DNA of 64,000 bases from Acidimicrobiaceae bacterium (GTDB lineage: Bacteria > Actinomycetota > Acidimicrobiia > Acidimicrobiales > RAAP-2): contig PKYK01000023.1 of assembly GCA_003133665.1 (NCBI GenBank), positions 1-64,000 of the forward strand, in the 5' to 3' direction. Every line of letters starts with the position of its first letter. Positions within the stretch are counted from its first letter, which is position 1. The position numbers and the translations under genes are program-made. This document shows, piece after piece, positions 27,788 through 36,705 of this stretch. Under the pieces are notes generated by a model. It saw only the letters and a list, made by a program, of their open reading frames with translations. It made no database searches and was not told where the DNA came from.

Positions 27788-28096
27788 CTACGAGTGCTGT
27801 TTCGAGAGGACTATCCACGCCACGTAGCGGGCCGGGACGAGGCCGAAGTCGCGCGAATCCGTTGAGGCGTCGACATTGTCACCTCGCAGGTCAAGTTGAC
27901 TTCCGACGCGACCGACGCAACGCTTGATCAACCACCGACCCGGATTGCGCGGATCTCGAACGACCACGACGTCGCCCGGACGAACCCGGCGCCACCGTCG
28001 CAGCGCCGTCAACCGCTCTCCGGGTACGTAGGTGGGCACCATCGACGATCCCTCCACGGCGACGCGCCGGACGAAGAACTCCACGAGTCGAGCCAC
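27788..28096 (-). CDS. sodX: Nickel-type superoxide dismutase maturation protease
   Basis: A short S26 (signal-peptidase-I-like) protease: RRVAVEGSSMVPTYVPGERL holds the catalytic Ser, and GDVVVVRDPRNPGRWLIKRCVGRVG holds the Lys. It cleaves the Ni-SOD leader so that the His of the nickel hook becomes the N-terminus. Diverging from sodN confirms the role. The frame is open to a GTG at 28159, but that would overlap a 22-base palindrome and leave 32 bases for two promoters, so I prefer the GTG at 28096 (102 residues). Neither start has a good ribosome site. Confidence 0.85.
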   Translation of the reverse strand: MARLVEFFVRRVAVEGSSMVPTYVPGERLTALRRWRRVRPGDVVVVRDPRNPGRWLIKRCVGRVGSQLDLRGDNVDASTDSRDFGLVPARYVAWIVLSKQHS

Positions 28097-28147
28097 GAGG
28101 ATGAACGCTACCGGAGGACTCTGACTAACCTGCGAGGTGTAAGGAAA

Positions 28148-28169
28148 GACCTGCGCCACGGCGCAGGTC
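28148..28169. promoter_or_regulatory. 22-base palindrome upstream of sodN
   Basis: Arms GACCTGCGCC and GGCGCAGGTC are perfect complements around a two-base centre and end 22 bases before the sodN ATG. It may be an operator for a nickel-responsive regulator such as Nur, or a hairpin in the sodN leader RNA. No T-run follows, so it is not a normal terminator. Confidence 0.55.
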
Positions 28170-28191
28170 GCACTAGTCGAAAGGCGAAGCT

Positions 28192-28608
28192 ATGACGCTT
28201 CTTTCACGAATCAATGCATTGCTGGATATCACCACGACCCCGCTCGTCGCCTCGGCGCACTGCGACCTACCCTGCGGCGTCTACGACCCCGCGCAGGCGA
28301 AGATCGAAGCGCAGTCCGTGAAGGCGTGCATGGAGAAGTACAACGCGTCGAGCGACTCCGACTTCAAGGTCCGCGCCACGATCATCAAGGAGGAGCGCTG
28401 CGAACTGGTCAAGCACCACCTCTGGGTTCTGTGGACCGACTACTTCAAGGTTGACCACCTGAAGGCCTTCCCCAACCTGCACGACCTCTTCTGGATGGCC
28501 ACGAAGTCAGCGGGCGACGCCAAGAAGTCCAACGACCCGGTGGTGGCCGACCGTCTCCTCAGCGAGATCGATGCCATTGCCGAACTCTTCTGGGCGACCA
28601 AGAAGTAG
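28192..28608 (+). CDS. sodN: Nickel superoxide dismutase
   Basis: A 138-residue precursor. After a 22-residue leader (MTLLSRINALLDITTTPLVASA) comes HCDLPCGVYDP, the nickel hook with His1, Cys2 and Cys6 of the mature enzyme, which is 116 residues and four-helical. It disproportionates superoxide in the cytosol. A GAAAGG ribosome site precedes the ATG and a strong terminator follows. The leader should be removed by the divergent sodX product. Confidence 0.97.
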   Translation: MTLLSRINALLDITTTPLVASAHCDLPCGVYDPAQAKIEAQSVKACMEKYNASSDSDFKVRATIIKEERCELVKHHLWVLWTDYFKVDHLKAFPNLHDLFWMATKSAGDAKKSNDPVVADRLLSEIDAIAELFWATKK

Positions 28609-28620
28609 ATCCGCACACAC

Positions 28621-28655
28621 AGAACCCCCGGTGGCCCAGCGCCGCCGGGGGTTCT
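28621..28655 (+). terminator. Rho-independent terminator of sodN
   Basis: A GC-rich 15-base stem with one G-T pair (AGAACCCCCGGTGGC with GCCGCCGGGGGTTCT), a five-base loop, then TGCTTT. It lies between convergent sodN and the DksA-like gene and could serve both strands. Confidence 0.85.
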
Positions 28656-28673
28656 GCTTTGGAGTGACGAGGA

Positions 28674-28874
28674 CTAGGCGAGCTCCGGATGCGCCGGGCA
28701 GTTCGCCAGCAGCGGATTCGCCACCAAATCGGCGTCGACAATTGGTGTGCTGCAGACCTGGCACGTGCGATAGGTTCCGGAGCGAAGCCGCTCGAGCGCC
28801 TGATCGATCGAGTTCAACGTGGCCTCAATGGCCGAAACGCTCTCGTTGCTGAACTCAGACACGGCTAAGAACAT
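28674..28874 (-). CDS. Small DksA/TraR-like zinc-finger protein
   Basis: A 66-residue protein: a short helix (AIEATLNSIDQALERLRSGTY) then TCQVC, 18 residues, then NCPAHPEL, a DksA/TraR-type zinc finger in which the last ligand may be His instead of Cys. The E-R-L-R-x-G-T-Y-x-x-C arrangement is the family hallmark. Full-length DksA binds the RNA-polymerase secondary channel; this form lacks the long coiled coil. ATG at 28874 or the GTG four codons later could be the start. Confidence 0.75.
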   Translation of the reverse strand: MFLAVSEFSNESVSAIEATLNSIDQALERLRSGTYRTCQVCSTPIVDADLVANPLLANCPAHPELA

Positions 28875-29135
28875 ACTCGGGAACGCGCAGCGCGCAGGCG
28901 GCCGCGGCCGCGCGCCAACCGGGGACTGAGGTCGATTCCGATTCTCCAGCATCATGGCGGTTCCCCGTGGCAGGGCCACGCCAGGCGCCATTCACTTCGT
29001 GGGACCCTGCACCGGTCCCAGCGCATGAACAGGGTGCCCAAGTTGGGCCAAACGTCCCGCATTTTCCACCGTTCGGCCACTCCGTTCCTGACAGGATGTC
29101 GACGGGTCATGATCTCAACGAAGCGAGGTCGGATC

Positions 29136-30269
29136 ATGGTGACATTGCCCGACGCGCCGGATTCGAAATCGCCAGCGACGTCCAGTGACGAGGCGACCGG
29201 TCCCGGCCGTGTCTGGCGCGCAACGGGAGGGACTGGCCGGCGGCTGCGAGCCCTCACCCGCAAAGAGTTCGTGCAGTTGCGACGTGATCGTCGCACCGTC
29301 CTGCTCATGATCGGCATGCCCCTGGTACTGCTGCTCATCTTCGGCTACGGAATCCGCCTCAGCGTCAACGGCATTGGCGCCGAACTGGTCGGCCACGACT
29401 CTTCCTTCGTCCGCCAGGCACTGACGCAGCACGACCGGTTCAAGGTGACGTCCGGGATTGCGCCAACCGAGTCCGCCGCTCGTGACGACCTGCTCCACGG
29501 CCGAGTGTCGGTGGCGGTCATGGTGGGGCCGTCCGGCCTGCCGACCTCGGTATTGGTCGACGGCAGCGACGCCTTCGTCGCCCAGAATTCGCTCGAGTAC
29601 CTGCGGTCGCTGGTCGCTTCACCCGGGGCGAACCCGGTGCGGACCAACGTGCTCTACAACCCCACCTTGCGATCGGCCGACTTCATGGTGCCGGCCGAAG
29701 TCGGCATGATCATGCTTTGGGTGGGCACCGTCGCCACCGCCATCGGCGTCGTTCGCGAACGTGAGCAGGGGACGCTCGAGCAACTTATGATGACGCCGAT
29801 CCGAAAGATCGAGTTAATGATCGGCAAGATCCTTCCCTACAGCGTGCTCACCCTGCTCGACGCCGTGCTGATCACCACGCTCGGCCTCTGGCTGTTCCGC
29901 GTGCCGATGCGGGGGAATCCTTTCGAGTTGCTCCTGTTCGCCGTCCCGTACCTGATCGCGGCACTGTCGATCGGCCTGCTCGTCTCGACGGTCGCTCAGA
30001 ACCAACGCCAGGCAATGCAGACGGCCGCGTTCATCCTCCTGCCCCAGGTCCTGTTGTCGGGAGCCATGTTCCCCCTGGCGGCCATCCCCTGGGGGATTCG
30101 CTGGGTCAGTCAACTGCTGCCGCTCACGTACTTCACTCCCATATCGCGCGGGGTGTTCCTGAAGGGGCTCGGCTTCGCCGACCTGTGGCCCCAGGTTGCC
30201 GTGCTCAGCGCGATGGCGGTCATCTTCACCGGTCTCGCCGCCATCTTCTTCAAGAGCCGGCTCGACTGA
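29136..30269 (+). CDS. ABC-2 type transporter permease
   Basis: A 377-residue permease. The cytosolic N-terminus LRALTRKEFVQLRRDRRTVLLMIGMPLVLLLIFGYGI leads into TM1, a large external domain spans about residues 75-190, and five more helices follow, including GVVREREQGTLEQLMMTPIRKIELMIGK, the ABC-2 signature loop. I chose the ATG at 29136 because GAGGT sits six bases before it. The next two genes supply ATPases. The layout resembles YhhJ/YbhR-type drug or lipid exporters; the substrate is unknown. Confidence 0.88.
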   Translation: MVTLPDAPDSKSPATSSDEATGPGRVWRATGGTGRRLRALTRKEFVQLRRDRRTVLLMIGMPLVLLLIFGYGIRLSVNGIGAELVGHDSSFVRQALTQHDRFKVTSGIAPTESAARDDLLHGRVSVAVMVGPSGLPTSVLVDGSDAFVAQNSLEYLRSLVASPGANPVRTNVLYNPTLRSADFMVPAEVGMIMLWVGTVATAIGVVREREQGTLEQLMMTPIRKIELMIGKILPYSVLTLLDAVLITTLGLWLFRVPMRGNPFELLLFAVPYLIAALSIGLLVSTVAQNQRQAMQTAAFILLPQVLLSGAMFPLAAIPWGIRWVSQLLPLTYFTPISRGVFLKGLGFADLWPQVAVLSAMAVIFTGLAAIFFKSRLD

Positions 30270-30276
30270 GGTGGCG

Positions 30277-31002
30277 ATGGACTTCGAAATCGAGGCTCGT
30301 GGACTGGTCAAGCGCTTTCGCGGTGCGATGGCGCTGGACGGCGTCGACATTGCGGTGGCGAGCGGGGAGATCTGCGGAGTCCTGGGGGCCGACGGGGCCG
30401 GCAAGACGACCCTGCTTCGCTGCATCGCCGGTCTCTACCGCCCCGACGCCGGTGCGGTGCGACCGGGCCGGGCCGGGCGCGACCGGGTGGGTTTCTCTCC
30501 GCAGGGCTTTCATATGTACGAAGACCTGACCGTCGCGGAGAACGTTCAGTTCTTCGGTTCGGTCTACGGTCTCGACCGGGCGACCCTTCAACAGCGGGCC
30601 GACGAACTCCTCGAATTCGCGGGACTCTCACAGTTTCGAAGTCGCCTCGCCGGCCAGCTGTCCGGCGGAATGCAGCAAAAGCTCACGCTGGCGTGTTCGG
30701 TGCTGCACCGCCCGCCAATCCTCCTGCTGGACGAGCCGACCACCGGCGTTGATCCGCTTTCGCGAAGGGAGTTCTGGCAACTCATCGAGGCATTGCGCGC
30801 TGACGGATCGACCATCTTGATGGCCAGCGCCTACTTCGACGAAGTCGAGCGTTGCGAGAAGGTGGTCTTTCTTCACGAGGGCCGAGTGCTGGCCGCCGGC
30901 ACGGTGGACGATCTGGCACCGGCGGGTGCGAGCCTCGAGGCTGCGTTTCGCGAACGAATGGCGTTGGCCTCGAGCGGAACACCAAACGGGGACCTCGGGT
31001 GA
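30277..31002 (+). CDS. ABC transporter ATP-binding protein (first)
   Basis: A 241-residue ATPase with Walker A GADGAGKTTLL, Q-loop SPQGF, signature LSGGMQQKLTLA and Walker B ILLLDEPTTGVDP. It starts seven bases after the permease, with GAGG from the permease stop serving as ribosome site. It and the next gene probably form a heterodimeric motor for the ABC-2 permease. Confidence 0.88.
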   Translation: MDFEIEARGLVKRFRGAMALDGVDIAVASGEICGVLGADGAGKTTLLRCIAGLYRPDAGAVRPGRAGRDRVGFSPQGFHMYEDLTVAENVQFFGSVYGLDRATLQQRADELLEFAGLSQFRSRLAGQLSGGMQQKLTLACSVLHRPPILLLDEPTTGVDPLSRREFWQLIEALRADGSTILMASAYFDEVERCEKVVFLHEGRVLAAGTVDDLAPAGASLEAAFRERMALASSGTPNGDLG

Positions 31003-31922
31003 CAGCGGCGGTCGCGACCATGGAGCTGTCCAAGCGCTTCGGCGACGTGACGGTGGTGGACGACCTCACCTTCGACGTGGCCGAGGGCGAGGTGTTCGGC
31101 CTCATCGGTCCCAATGGCGCCGGCAAGACCACGCTGATCCGAATGCTCTGCGGGCTCTTCACCCCGAGCGGAGGTCGGGCCACGGTGCTCGGCTTCGACG
31201 TCGCCCACGACCAGCGTCGCATCCGAGAACGGGTTGGTTACATGTCCCAAGGCTTCGGACTCTACGGTGACCTCTCCGTCGACGAGAACCTGCGGTTCTA
31301 CGCCGACGTCTACGGCGTGCGCGACAGTGCGTACGTCGATGCGGTGCGCGCGCGGCTCGGTTTGGTAGAGGTGCGTCATCTGGTGGTCGACGATCTGCCG
31401 ACCGGCGTTCGCCAACGCAGCGCCCTCGCCGCCGTCCTCGTCCACCAGCCCCAACTCATCGTTCTCGACGAGCCGACGAGCGGTGTCGATCCGGTGGCCC
31501 GTGACGGCATGTGGCGACTGGTGCGCGAACTGGCGAGAGAGGGAGTAACCGCCCTCGTCACGACCCACGTCATGCCCGAGGCCGCGCAGTGCGATCGGCT
31601 GGCCCTCCTCGCCGGTGGTCGACTTGTGGCCGCGGGCACGCCCGAGGACTTGATCGACCGGAGCCAATTGACGGTTGCCGAGATCAGCGTCAGTTCATGG
31701 AAGGAGGCGTTCGCCCGGTTGCAGATGCGTTGGCCCAGTGCCGCGCTGCACGGAACCCGAATCCATATCCCCGTGGCCGACCACAGCATCGACGAGCGCG
31801 ATATCCGTCACACCCTCGAGGGCCTCGAAGTGCGTTCGCTCATTTGGCAGAGCCCCACCATGGAGGATGCCTTCATTGCCCTGGTGGATGCCAACGAACT
31901 CGCGGTCGAACATCAAGAGTAG
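30999..31922 (+). CDS. ABC transporter ATP-binding protein (second)
   Basis: A 307-residue ATPase with Walker A GPNGAGKTTLI, Q-loop MSQGFGLYGDLSVDENL and Walker B LIVLDEPTSGVDP. The signature is degenerate (LPTGVRQRSALA in place of LSGGQ), as happens in one half of asymmetric ABC motors. A 75-residue C-terminal domain follows the ATPase (WPSAALHGTRIHIPVADHS). The GTG at 30999 overlaps the preceding stop. Confidence 0.87.
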   Translation: MTAAVATMELSKRFGDVTVVDDLTFDVAEGEVFGLIGPNGAGKTTLIRMLCGLFTPSGGRATVLGFDVAHDQRRIRERVGYMSQGFGLYGDLSVDENLRFYADVYGVRDSAYVDAVRARLGLVEVRHLVVDDLPTGVRQRSALAAVLVHQPQLIVLDEPTSGVDPVARDGMWRLVRELAREGVTALVTTHVMPEAAQCDRLALLAGGRLVAAGTPEDLIDRSQLTVAEISVSSWKEAFARLQMRWPSAALHGTRIHIPVADHSIDERDIRHTLEGLEVRSLIWQSPTMEDAFIALVDANELAVEHQE

Positions 31923-32070
31923 GGCCCGCTCCGACCGAAAACGTGCCGCGTCTCAGCCACAAGTTCTCGAACTCCCGGCGAGCCAAGAGCGTGACCCTGC
32001 AAGGAAGCCGATCCCCAATTGGCGTTGCTCGAAAGGCGGCCAGGCTGGCGCACTGGTGTGGCTCTTCGGT

Positions 32071-32194
32071 GGCTGAGAGTTTCGCAATGCAAATGGCCGT
32101 CCATCGGGCCGCTGGCGTATGGACAAATGGCTCTGTGATTGGCCACTAGCAGCTCGCCTGGAACGCCAATCCCACAATCTGGAACAGATCCCTG
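32071..32194 (+). repeat. Repeat copy A, diverged, hairpin-containing
   Basis: About 124 bases clearly related to 37631-37754 along their whole length (shared AATGCAAAT, GGGCCGCTGGCG, ATGGCTC, AATCCCAC, ATCTGGAAC blocks). It contains a GTCCAT/ATGGAC stem around a 14-base loop, and an ATCTG-GAA-CAGAT hairpin near its right end. It cuts off a TauE/SafE gene at that end. It marks the left border of the accessory region. Confidence 0.75.
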
Positions 32195-32349
32195 CTCGTG
32201 TTCGTGATGTTGGCCGGCAGCGCTGGGATTCCGATGGCGACCAGCACTGGAAATGATACGAGGGTGCCGCCACCGGCCAGAGCGTTGACCGCCCCTGCCG
32301 CAAAGGCCGCAATACCGGCTGCAGTCAGATCAAAGGCACTGAGCGTCAC
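32146..32349 (-). pseudogene. Truncated TauE/SafE-family permease
   Basis: Only the first TM hairpin of a TauE/SafE sulfite/sulfonate-exporter-type permease remains: AAGIAAFAAGAVNALAGGGTLVSFPVLVAIGIPALPANITNT. Intact members are 240-270 residues. After NITNT the frame runs into repeat copy A and stops, giving 67 codons. The break coincides with the repeat edge, so the repeat or a recombination at it removed the rest. Start GTG at 32349 is a guess. Confidence 0.7.
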
Positions 32350-32395
32350 CGCACGGCCCAGGTTCGTCGGGCGTTCATGATCGTGGGGTCGGATG

Positions 32396-34012
32396 TCACT
32401 CGGAGACTTCCGCCGTCTCGCCCCGGCCGTCGCTTCGTGGATCTGACGCGGCGACGAGAGTGCCGTCGTCGAGGACCGCGACCGCTTGAGCGTGACCGGT
32501 GGTCTCGTCATGGCGAGGCAGGTCGACCATCGGCAGTCTCGCTCGGATGCCTTGACGCGCCGAGGCCACGACCGGAGACTCGACATACGCGATCTCGTCG
32601 ACCTGGTCGACCTCGAGACCGCCGACAACCCATCGAGGCGCCGCCACCGCCTCACGCGGTGTCTGCCCCGCGAAGAGCCGGAGGAGAACCTGCGCGAGGA
32701 TCTGCGGTTGTGCCTTGCCGCCCATCGTGCCCACGACCCAGGCAAGATTCGGTCCCCTGGTGACCATCACGGGCATCAAGGTGTGGGCCGGTCGCCGATC
32801 GGGCGCGAGTTGATTCACCGATTCAGGCGACAGCGAGAAGAAGCTGCCGCGGTTGTGCATGACGAATCCCGTCGCGGGCTCGAGAATCGCCGCCCCAAAT
32901 GCGTGAAAGACGCTCTGGATCAGACACACCGCGCGCCCCTCACTGTCGGCGGTCACCACGGCAACGGTGTCGCCCTTGGGCCGACCCGACCCGAGGAGGA
33001 GATTCGTCGCCGGCGACTCGGTGCGCTGAACGGCGTCACGGGCAAGCTCCAAGAGGCGTTCGCTTGCCAGGAGATCAGTTGCGCGAAACTTCATGAACGC
33101 CGGGTCGGCGAGGAAACGATCCCGATCAGCGGTGGCAAGACGAAACAGTTCGCTGAGGACGCCCGCGTCGCGGCCCAGTGGCTGGCAGTCGGGGCCGAGG
33201 GTCTCGAGCGCGCCCAGGATTTCGAGGAGCAGGAATCCCTGGCTATTGGGGCCGCTCGTCCACACGTCCCACTGTCCGACACTTCCGCGCAGCGGTTCCT
33301 CGAGGCGTGGAGAGAACCGAGCCAGGTCTTCGATGTCGAGTTGACCGCCCAGTGCGGCGAGTCCGGTGATGAGAGTGCGCCCGAGTTGCCCGCCGTAGAG
33401 AGTAGAGGGCCCATCCTCGGCCAGTGTTCGTAGACTGCGAGCGAGCGCCGGCTGGACTAGCTGGTCACCCGTGCGCAGTGGCTCTCCACCCGGAGCCAAG
33501 AGGGTGGCGAGGCCCGGATCCCCGAGCACGAGGGTGAGCTGTTCTCGGATGGCCGCGGCCAAACTGGATGCCACCGGCGCTCCAGCTGCCGCGAGATCGT
33601 AGGCAGCCGTGAGATGTTCTGACCAGGCGCGTGACGCACCGAGATCGTGAATCGCGGACAGTCCGGCGACCGCTCCGGGGATGGTGATGGTGTCGACCCC
33701 CGTCACGGGCATCGTCTCTCCGTAGCGAGAGCGATAGTCCGCAAGGTCAACGTGTCGACCGGCCGGACCGGAAGAATTGACACTGGTGATCGTGCCATCT
33801 GGCTGTCGGACGAGCGCAATGAGGTCACCGCCGAGAGCCGTGTTGTGGGGGTACACGACCGTGAGGACGAACGCCGCCGTCAGGGCGGCGTCGATGGCGT
33901 TGCCGCCACTGCGGATCACGTCGGCCGCAGCTTCAGTGGCGAGCGTGTGCGGTGTGGCGATGGCGCAGCGCCGACGCGGCGAAGCGCCCGAAGCCTTCGG
34001 CACCGGCATCAC
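32396..34012 (-). CDS. Gamma-glutamyltransferase family protein
   Basis: A 538-residue Ntn-hydrolase precursor. The N-terminal half has [47 protein letters not shown], and the self-cleavage Thr is in [28 protein letters not shown]. The GDTV form is closer to the HpxW/oxamate-amidohydrolase branch than to classical Ggt (TTHxS). No signal peptide is seen, so it is probably cytosolic. Its ATG overlaps the stop of the ABC ATPase, so it is the last gene of an uptake operon; breaking an imported gamma-glutamyl compound is a reasonable guess. Confidence 0.87.
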   Translation of the reverse strand: MMPVPKASGASPRRRCAIATPHTLATEAAADVIRSGGNAIDAALTAAFVLTVVYPHNTALGGDLIALVRQPDGTITSVNSSGPAGRHVDLADYRSRYGETMPVTGVDTITIPGAVAGLSAIHDLGASRAWSEHLTAAYDLAAAGAPVASSLAAAIREQLTLVLGDPGLATLLAPGGEPLRTGDQLVQPALARSLRTLAEDGPSTLYGGQLGRTLITGLAALGGQLDIEDLARFSPRLEEPLRGSVGQWDVWTSGPNSQGFLLLEILGALETLGPDCQPLGRDAGVLSELFRLATADRDRFLADPAFMKFRATDLLASERLLELARDAVQRTESPATNLLLGSGRPKGDTVAVVTADSEGRAVCLIQSVFHAFGAAILEPATGFVMHNRGSFFSLSPESVNQLAPDRRPAHTLMPVMVTRGPNLAWVVGTMGGKAQPQILAQVLLRLFAGQTPREAVAAPRWVVGGLEVDQVDEIAYVESPVVASARQGIRARLPMVDLPRHDETTGHAQAVAVLDDGTLVAASDPRSDGRGETAEVSE

Positions 34013-34818
34013 AGAACCTTGGAAAGGAACGCCTTGGTACGTGCCTGCGTCGGATTGTCGAAAACCTGCCGAGGGGTTCCGATCTCGACGATCTGACCGT
34101 CATCGAACATGGCGACTCGGTCGGCGACCTCACGAGCGAAGCCAATCTCGTGGCTCACGACGATCATCGTCATGCCATCGTTGGCGAGATCACGAATCAC
34201 GGTGAGGACTTCCCCGATCACCTCCGGGTCAAGGGCACTCGTGGGCTCGTCGAAGAGCATCAGGGCCGGGCTCATTGCCAGCGACCGGGCGATGGCGACC
34301 CGCTGCTTTTGGCCGCCCGAGAGTTGGGCGGGGTAGGTGTCTATCTTGTTACTCAACCCGACCTTGGTCAGTTGATCAATCGCCAGCGTACGGGCCTTGT
34401 CCTTGGACATCTTCTGCACCTTGACCGGGCCCAGCATCACGTTCTCGAGAGCGGTGCGGTTGGGAAAGAGATTGAAGTGCTGAAATACGAAGCCAATCTC
34501 GGCCCGTTGTTTTGCTATCTCGCGAGCGGAGGCGTCGACGCGCCGTCCGTTGCGGTCCAGTTTGGAACCGATGAGGTGGCCGTTAACCTGGACCACACCC
34601 GAGTTGGGCTTCTCGAAATGATTGATGCAGCGCAAGAAGGTCGTCTTCCCGGATCCGGACGGTCCAATCAGCACCACCACCTCGCCGCGGGTGACCTCGA
34701 GTGATACGCCCTTCAGCACCTCCTGGGTGCCGAATGACTTCCTTACCTCAGTGGCTTGCACGATCAAAGTCGCACCACCACCTTCCATCCTCGTTCCCCG
34801 TGAGTCTGAAGAGGTCAC
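34009..34818 (-). CDS. Polar amino-acid ABC transporter, ATP-binding protein
   Basis: A 269-residue GlnQ/HisP-type ATPase: Walker [22 protein letters not shown]-loop VFQHFNLFP, signature [16 protein letters not shown], Walker [15 protein letters not shown], and the switch His in VVSHEI. The GTG at 34818 has GGAGG five bases upstream and shares one base with the permease stop; an ATG at 34788 is the alternative. Confidence 0.92.
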   Translation of the reverse strand: MTSSDSRGTRMEGGGATLIVQATEVRKSFGTQEVLKGVSLEVTRGEVVVLIGPSGSGKTTFLRCINHFEKPNSGVVQVNGHLIGSKLDRNGRRVDASAREIAKQRAEIGFVFQHFNLFPNRTALENVMLGPVKVQKMSKDKARTLAIDQLTKVGLSNKIDTYPAQLSGGQKQRVAIARSLAMSPALMLFDEPTSALDPEVIGEVLTVIRDLANDGMTMIVVSHEIGFAREVADRVAMFDDGQIVEIGTPRQVFDNPTQARTKAFLSKVL

Positions 34819-35624
34819 TATGCCCTCCGGCTGAGTCCGAGGGTCCGCGGATCCTGGAATCGCTCCCGAACAGAGGACAGCAGTGAGCGCTTGGTTCGAA
34901 CGATGCCCCAACTTCGATCAACCTTGGCTTCCAGCCACGCCTGGATGAAGGTCCAGATGGTGGTCAGTGCGAGGTAGTAGAGAGCCGCGTCCAGGAAGAT
35001 CTCAAACGTGTGAAACGTACTGGAGCTGATCTCTTGGGTAATGAGGAACATCTCAGGGACACCGATGACGCTAAGCACCGACGTGCTCTTCATCATGGCG
35101 TTGAAGTCGTTCCCCAGTGGCGGTATCACGAATCGAATTGCCTGCGGAACGACCACGTGACGCATGGACTGCGCCGGCGTCATGCCGATAGAGAGCGCAG
35201 CTTCATTCTGACCCACGTCGACTGCCGCGAGCCCAGCCCGGATGATCTCGGACATGTACGCACTCTCGTTCAGGGCCAGGGTCACGATTGCGGCCTGAAC
35301 ACTAGCGAGGATGCTGATGCCGAGCAGAGTCATGTCCCGGAACCTGTAGATGTCAGTAGCGGCCAAGCCGTCGTAGACGATGACGAGTTGAACGAGCAGG
35401 GGTGTTCCGCGTAGTACCCACACGTAGAGGCCGGCCACGCTCCGCAATATGCGGAGCGTGGACCGGCGCGCCAGGGCGACCGCCAAACCAATGATCACTG
35501 CAATCACTTGAGCTATGACCGAGATGTAGACGGTCCGCCCGAGCCCACCGAGAAATCCACTCGATGGCCTCAGCAGTTCATGCCAGAAGAAGGACGTGTT
35601 GAACTGGAGAGCGCCTGTCAGCAT
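34818..35624 (-). CDS. Polar amino-acid ABC transporter, permease
   Basis: A 268-residue HisM/GlnP-type permease with five or six helices. The family N-terminal pattern [27 protein letters not shown] and the EAA loop [34 protein letters not shown] are clear. A charged 40-residue tail follows the last helix. It sits 34 bases after the binding protein. Confidence 0.93.
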   Translation of the reverse strand: MLTGALQFNTSFFWHELLRPSSGFLGGLGRTVYISVIAQVIAVIIGLAVALARRSTLRILRSVAGLYVWVLRGTPLLVQLVIVYDGLAATDIYRFRDMTLLGISILASVQAAIVTLALNESAYMSEIIRAGLAAVDVGQNEAALSIGMTPAQSMRHVVVPQAIRFVIPPLGNDFNAMMKSTSVLSVIGVPEMFLITQEISSSTFHTFEIFLDAALYYLALTTIWTFIQAWLEAKVDRSWGIVRTKRSLLSSVRERFQDPRTLGLSRRA

Positions 35625-35658
35625 CGCGGCAACCCTGATCTACTGAGTCGCTGACTTA

Positions 35659-36534
35659 CTACAGCTCGTCCCTGTGAAGTCCCCACTGGTTCATGATCCT
35701 GTTGTAGGTGCCGTCAAGCTGCATTTGGGCAAAGGCGCGCCTAATCGCGGCAAGGAGCTTTGGGTTGCCCTTGTTGACGGCGATCCCCGTCAGGATCTGG
35801 CCGAACGGATCGCCCGCAAACTTGATCGTGCCCTTGTTGGCCCTCATGAAGTACGCGGCAGTCTCAGACGTTGACGTGTAGGCGGTCGAGAGCCCCGACA
35901 TCATGCTCTGCAAGGCATCGGGATCACTGGTGTAGAGGACGACCCCGATGGCCGGCTTGCCCGCCGCAGTGCAGGCGTCGCTGACGGTCGATAGTTCCGT
36001 CTGAGCGGTGGTGCCCGTTACCGTGGCGACCTTCTGTCCACACAAACTGAGGTCCAGTCCGGTGATGTTTCCAGGGTTGGCGGTGGGTACGGTGACTGAC
36101 TCGGACGACCACATGTAGGGAACGAAGTTAACCACCGCCTGTCGAGCCGGCTTGATGTAGAGCTGCGAAAGGATCGCGTCGCAGTGGCCGGCCTGCAAGG
36201 CGGGGATGATGCCACTGAACGAAGTCTGCTGCCACACGGGCTTCAAGTGCAGTTTGCCAGCGATAGCGTTGCCGATCCCGATATCCGAGCCGACCGGCTT
36301 CTGATTCGAGTTGAGGAATTCGATCGGTGGCGACGAGATGTCGGAGCAGAACTGCAGCTTCCCCGCCGAGACGATCGCTGGTGGCTTCAGCGCGGGCTTC
36401 TTGCTCTTAGAAACCGATGCACCGACCCCAGATGCGACGAAGGCGGCGCCGAGGGGAAAGACCAGGGACACCGCAAGGGCAGTTCGGGCAAACCGTCGCC
36501 GATTTCCCATACTTCTACGCGTACGCAAAGTCAT
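35659..36534 (-). CDS. Amino-acid ABC transporter, substrate-binding protein
   Basis: A 291-residue SBP family 3 protein. A Sec signal (RRRFARTALAVSLVFPLGAAFVASGVGA) precedes VSAGKLQFCSDISSPPIEFLNSNQKPVGSDIGIGNAIAGKLHLKPVWQQTSFSGIIPALQAGHCDAI, the usual ligand-binding start. There is no lipobox Cys at the cleavage point, which is unusual for a Gram-positive binding protein. The ATG at 36534 has GGGGGAG as ribosome site. Confidence 0.9.
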   Translation of the reverse strand: MTLRTRRSMGNRRRFARTALAVSLVFPLGAAFVASGVGASVSKSKKPALKPPAIVSAGKLQFCSDISSPPIEFLNSNQKPVGSDIGIGNAIAGKLHLKPVWQQTSFSGIIPALQAGHCDAILSQLYIKPARQAVVNFVPYMWSSESVTVPTANPGNITGLDLSLCGQKVATVTGTTAQTELSTVSDACTAAGKPAIGVVLYTSDPDALQSMMSGLSTAYTSTSETAAYFMRANKGTIKFAGDPFGQILTGIAVNKGNPKLLAAIRRAFAQMQLDGTYNRIMNQWGLHRDEL

Positions 36535-36705
36535 GATTCTCCCCCTGAATAAGTCAATGTCGCCAGGCCTACTTGGTCCGACCATCTGACCAACGCGAAA
36601 GTAGCAGATGGCTAACATGCTTGCAAGTCATGATGCAAACAAGTTGCCTACACATACAGTGTTGGCGATGGACTGGGTCTCATCCGAACGATTCGAAAGG
36701 TGTCT
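36535..36705. promoter_or_regulatory. Divergent control region, importer operon / GntR
   Basis: 171 bases between divergent starts, AT-richer than its surroundings. At 36621-36638 lies TTGCA-N8-TGCAA, with a further AAGTTGC half-site just downstream; these are candidate operators for the adjacent GntR protein. Confidence 0.55.

Noticed and set aside
34009-36534. Glutamine/histidine-specific importer naming
   Set aside because: Family is clear but the ligand pocket cannot be read by eye; no specific amino acid is claimed.
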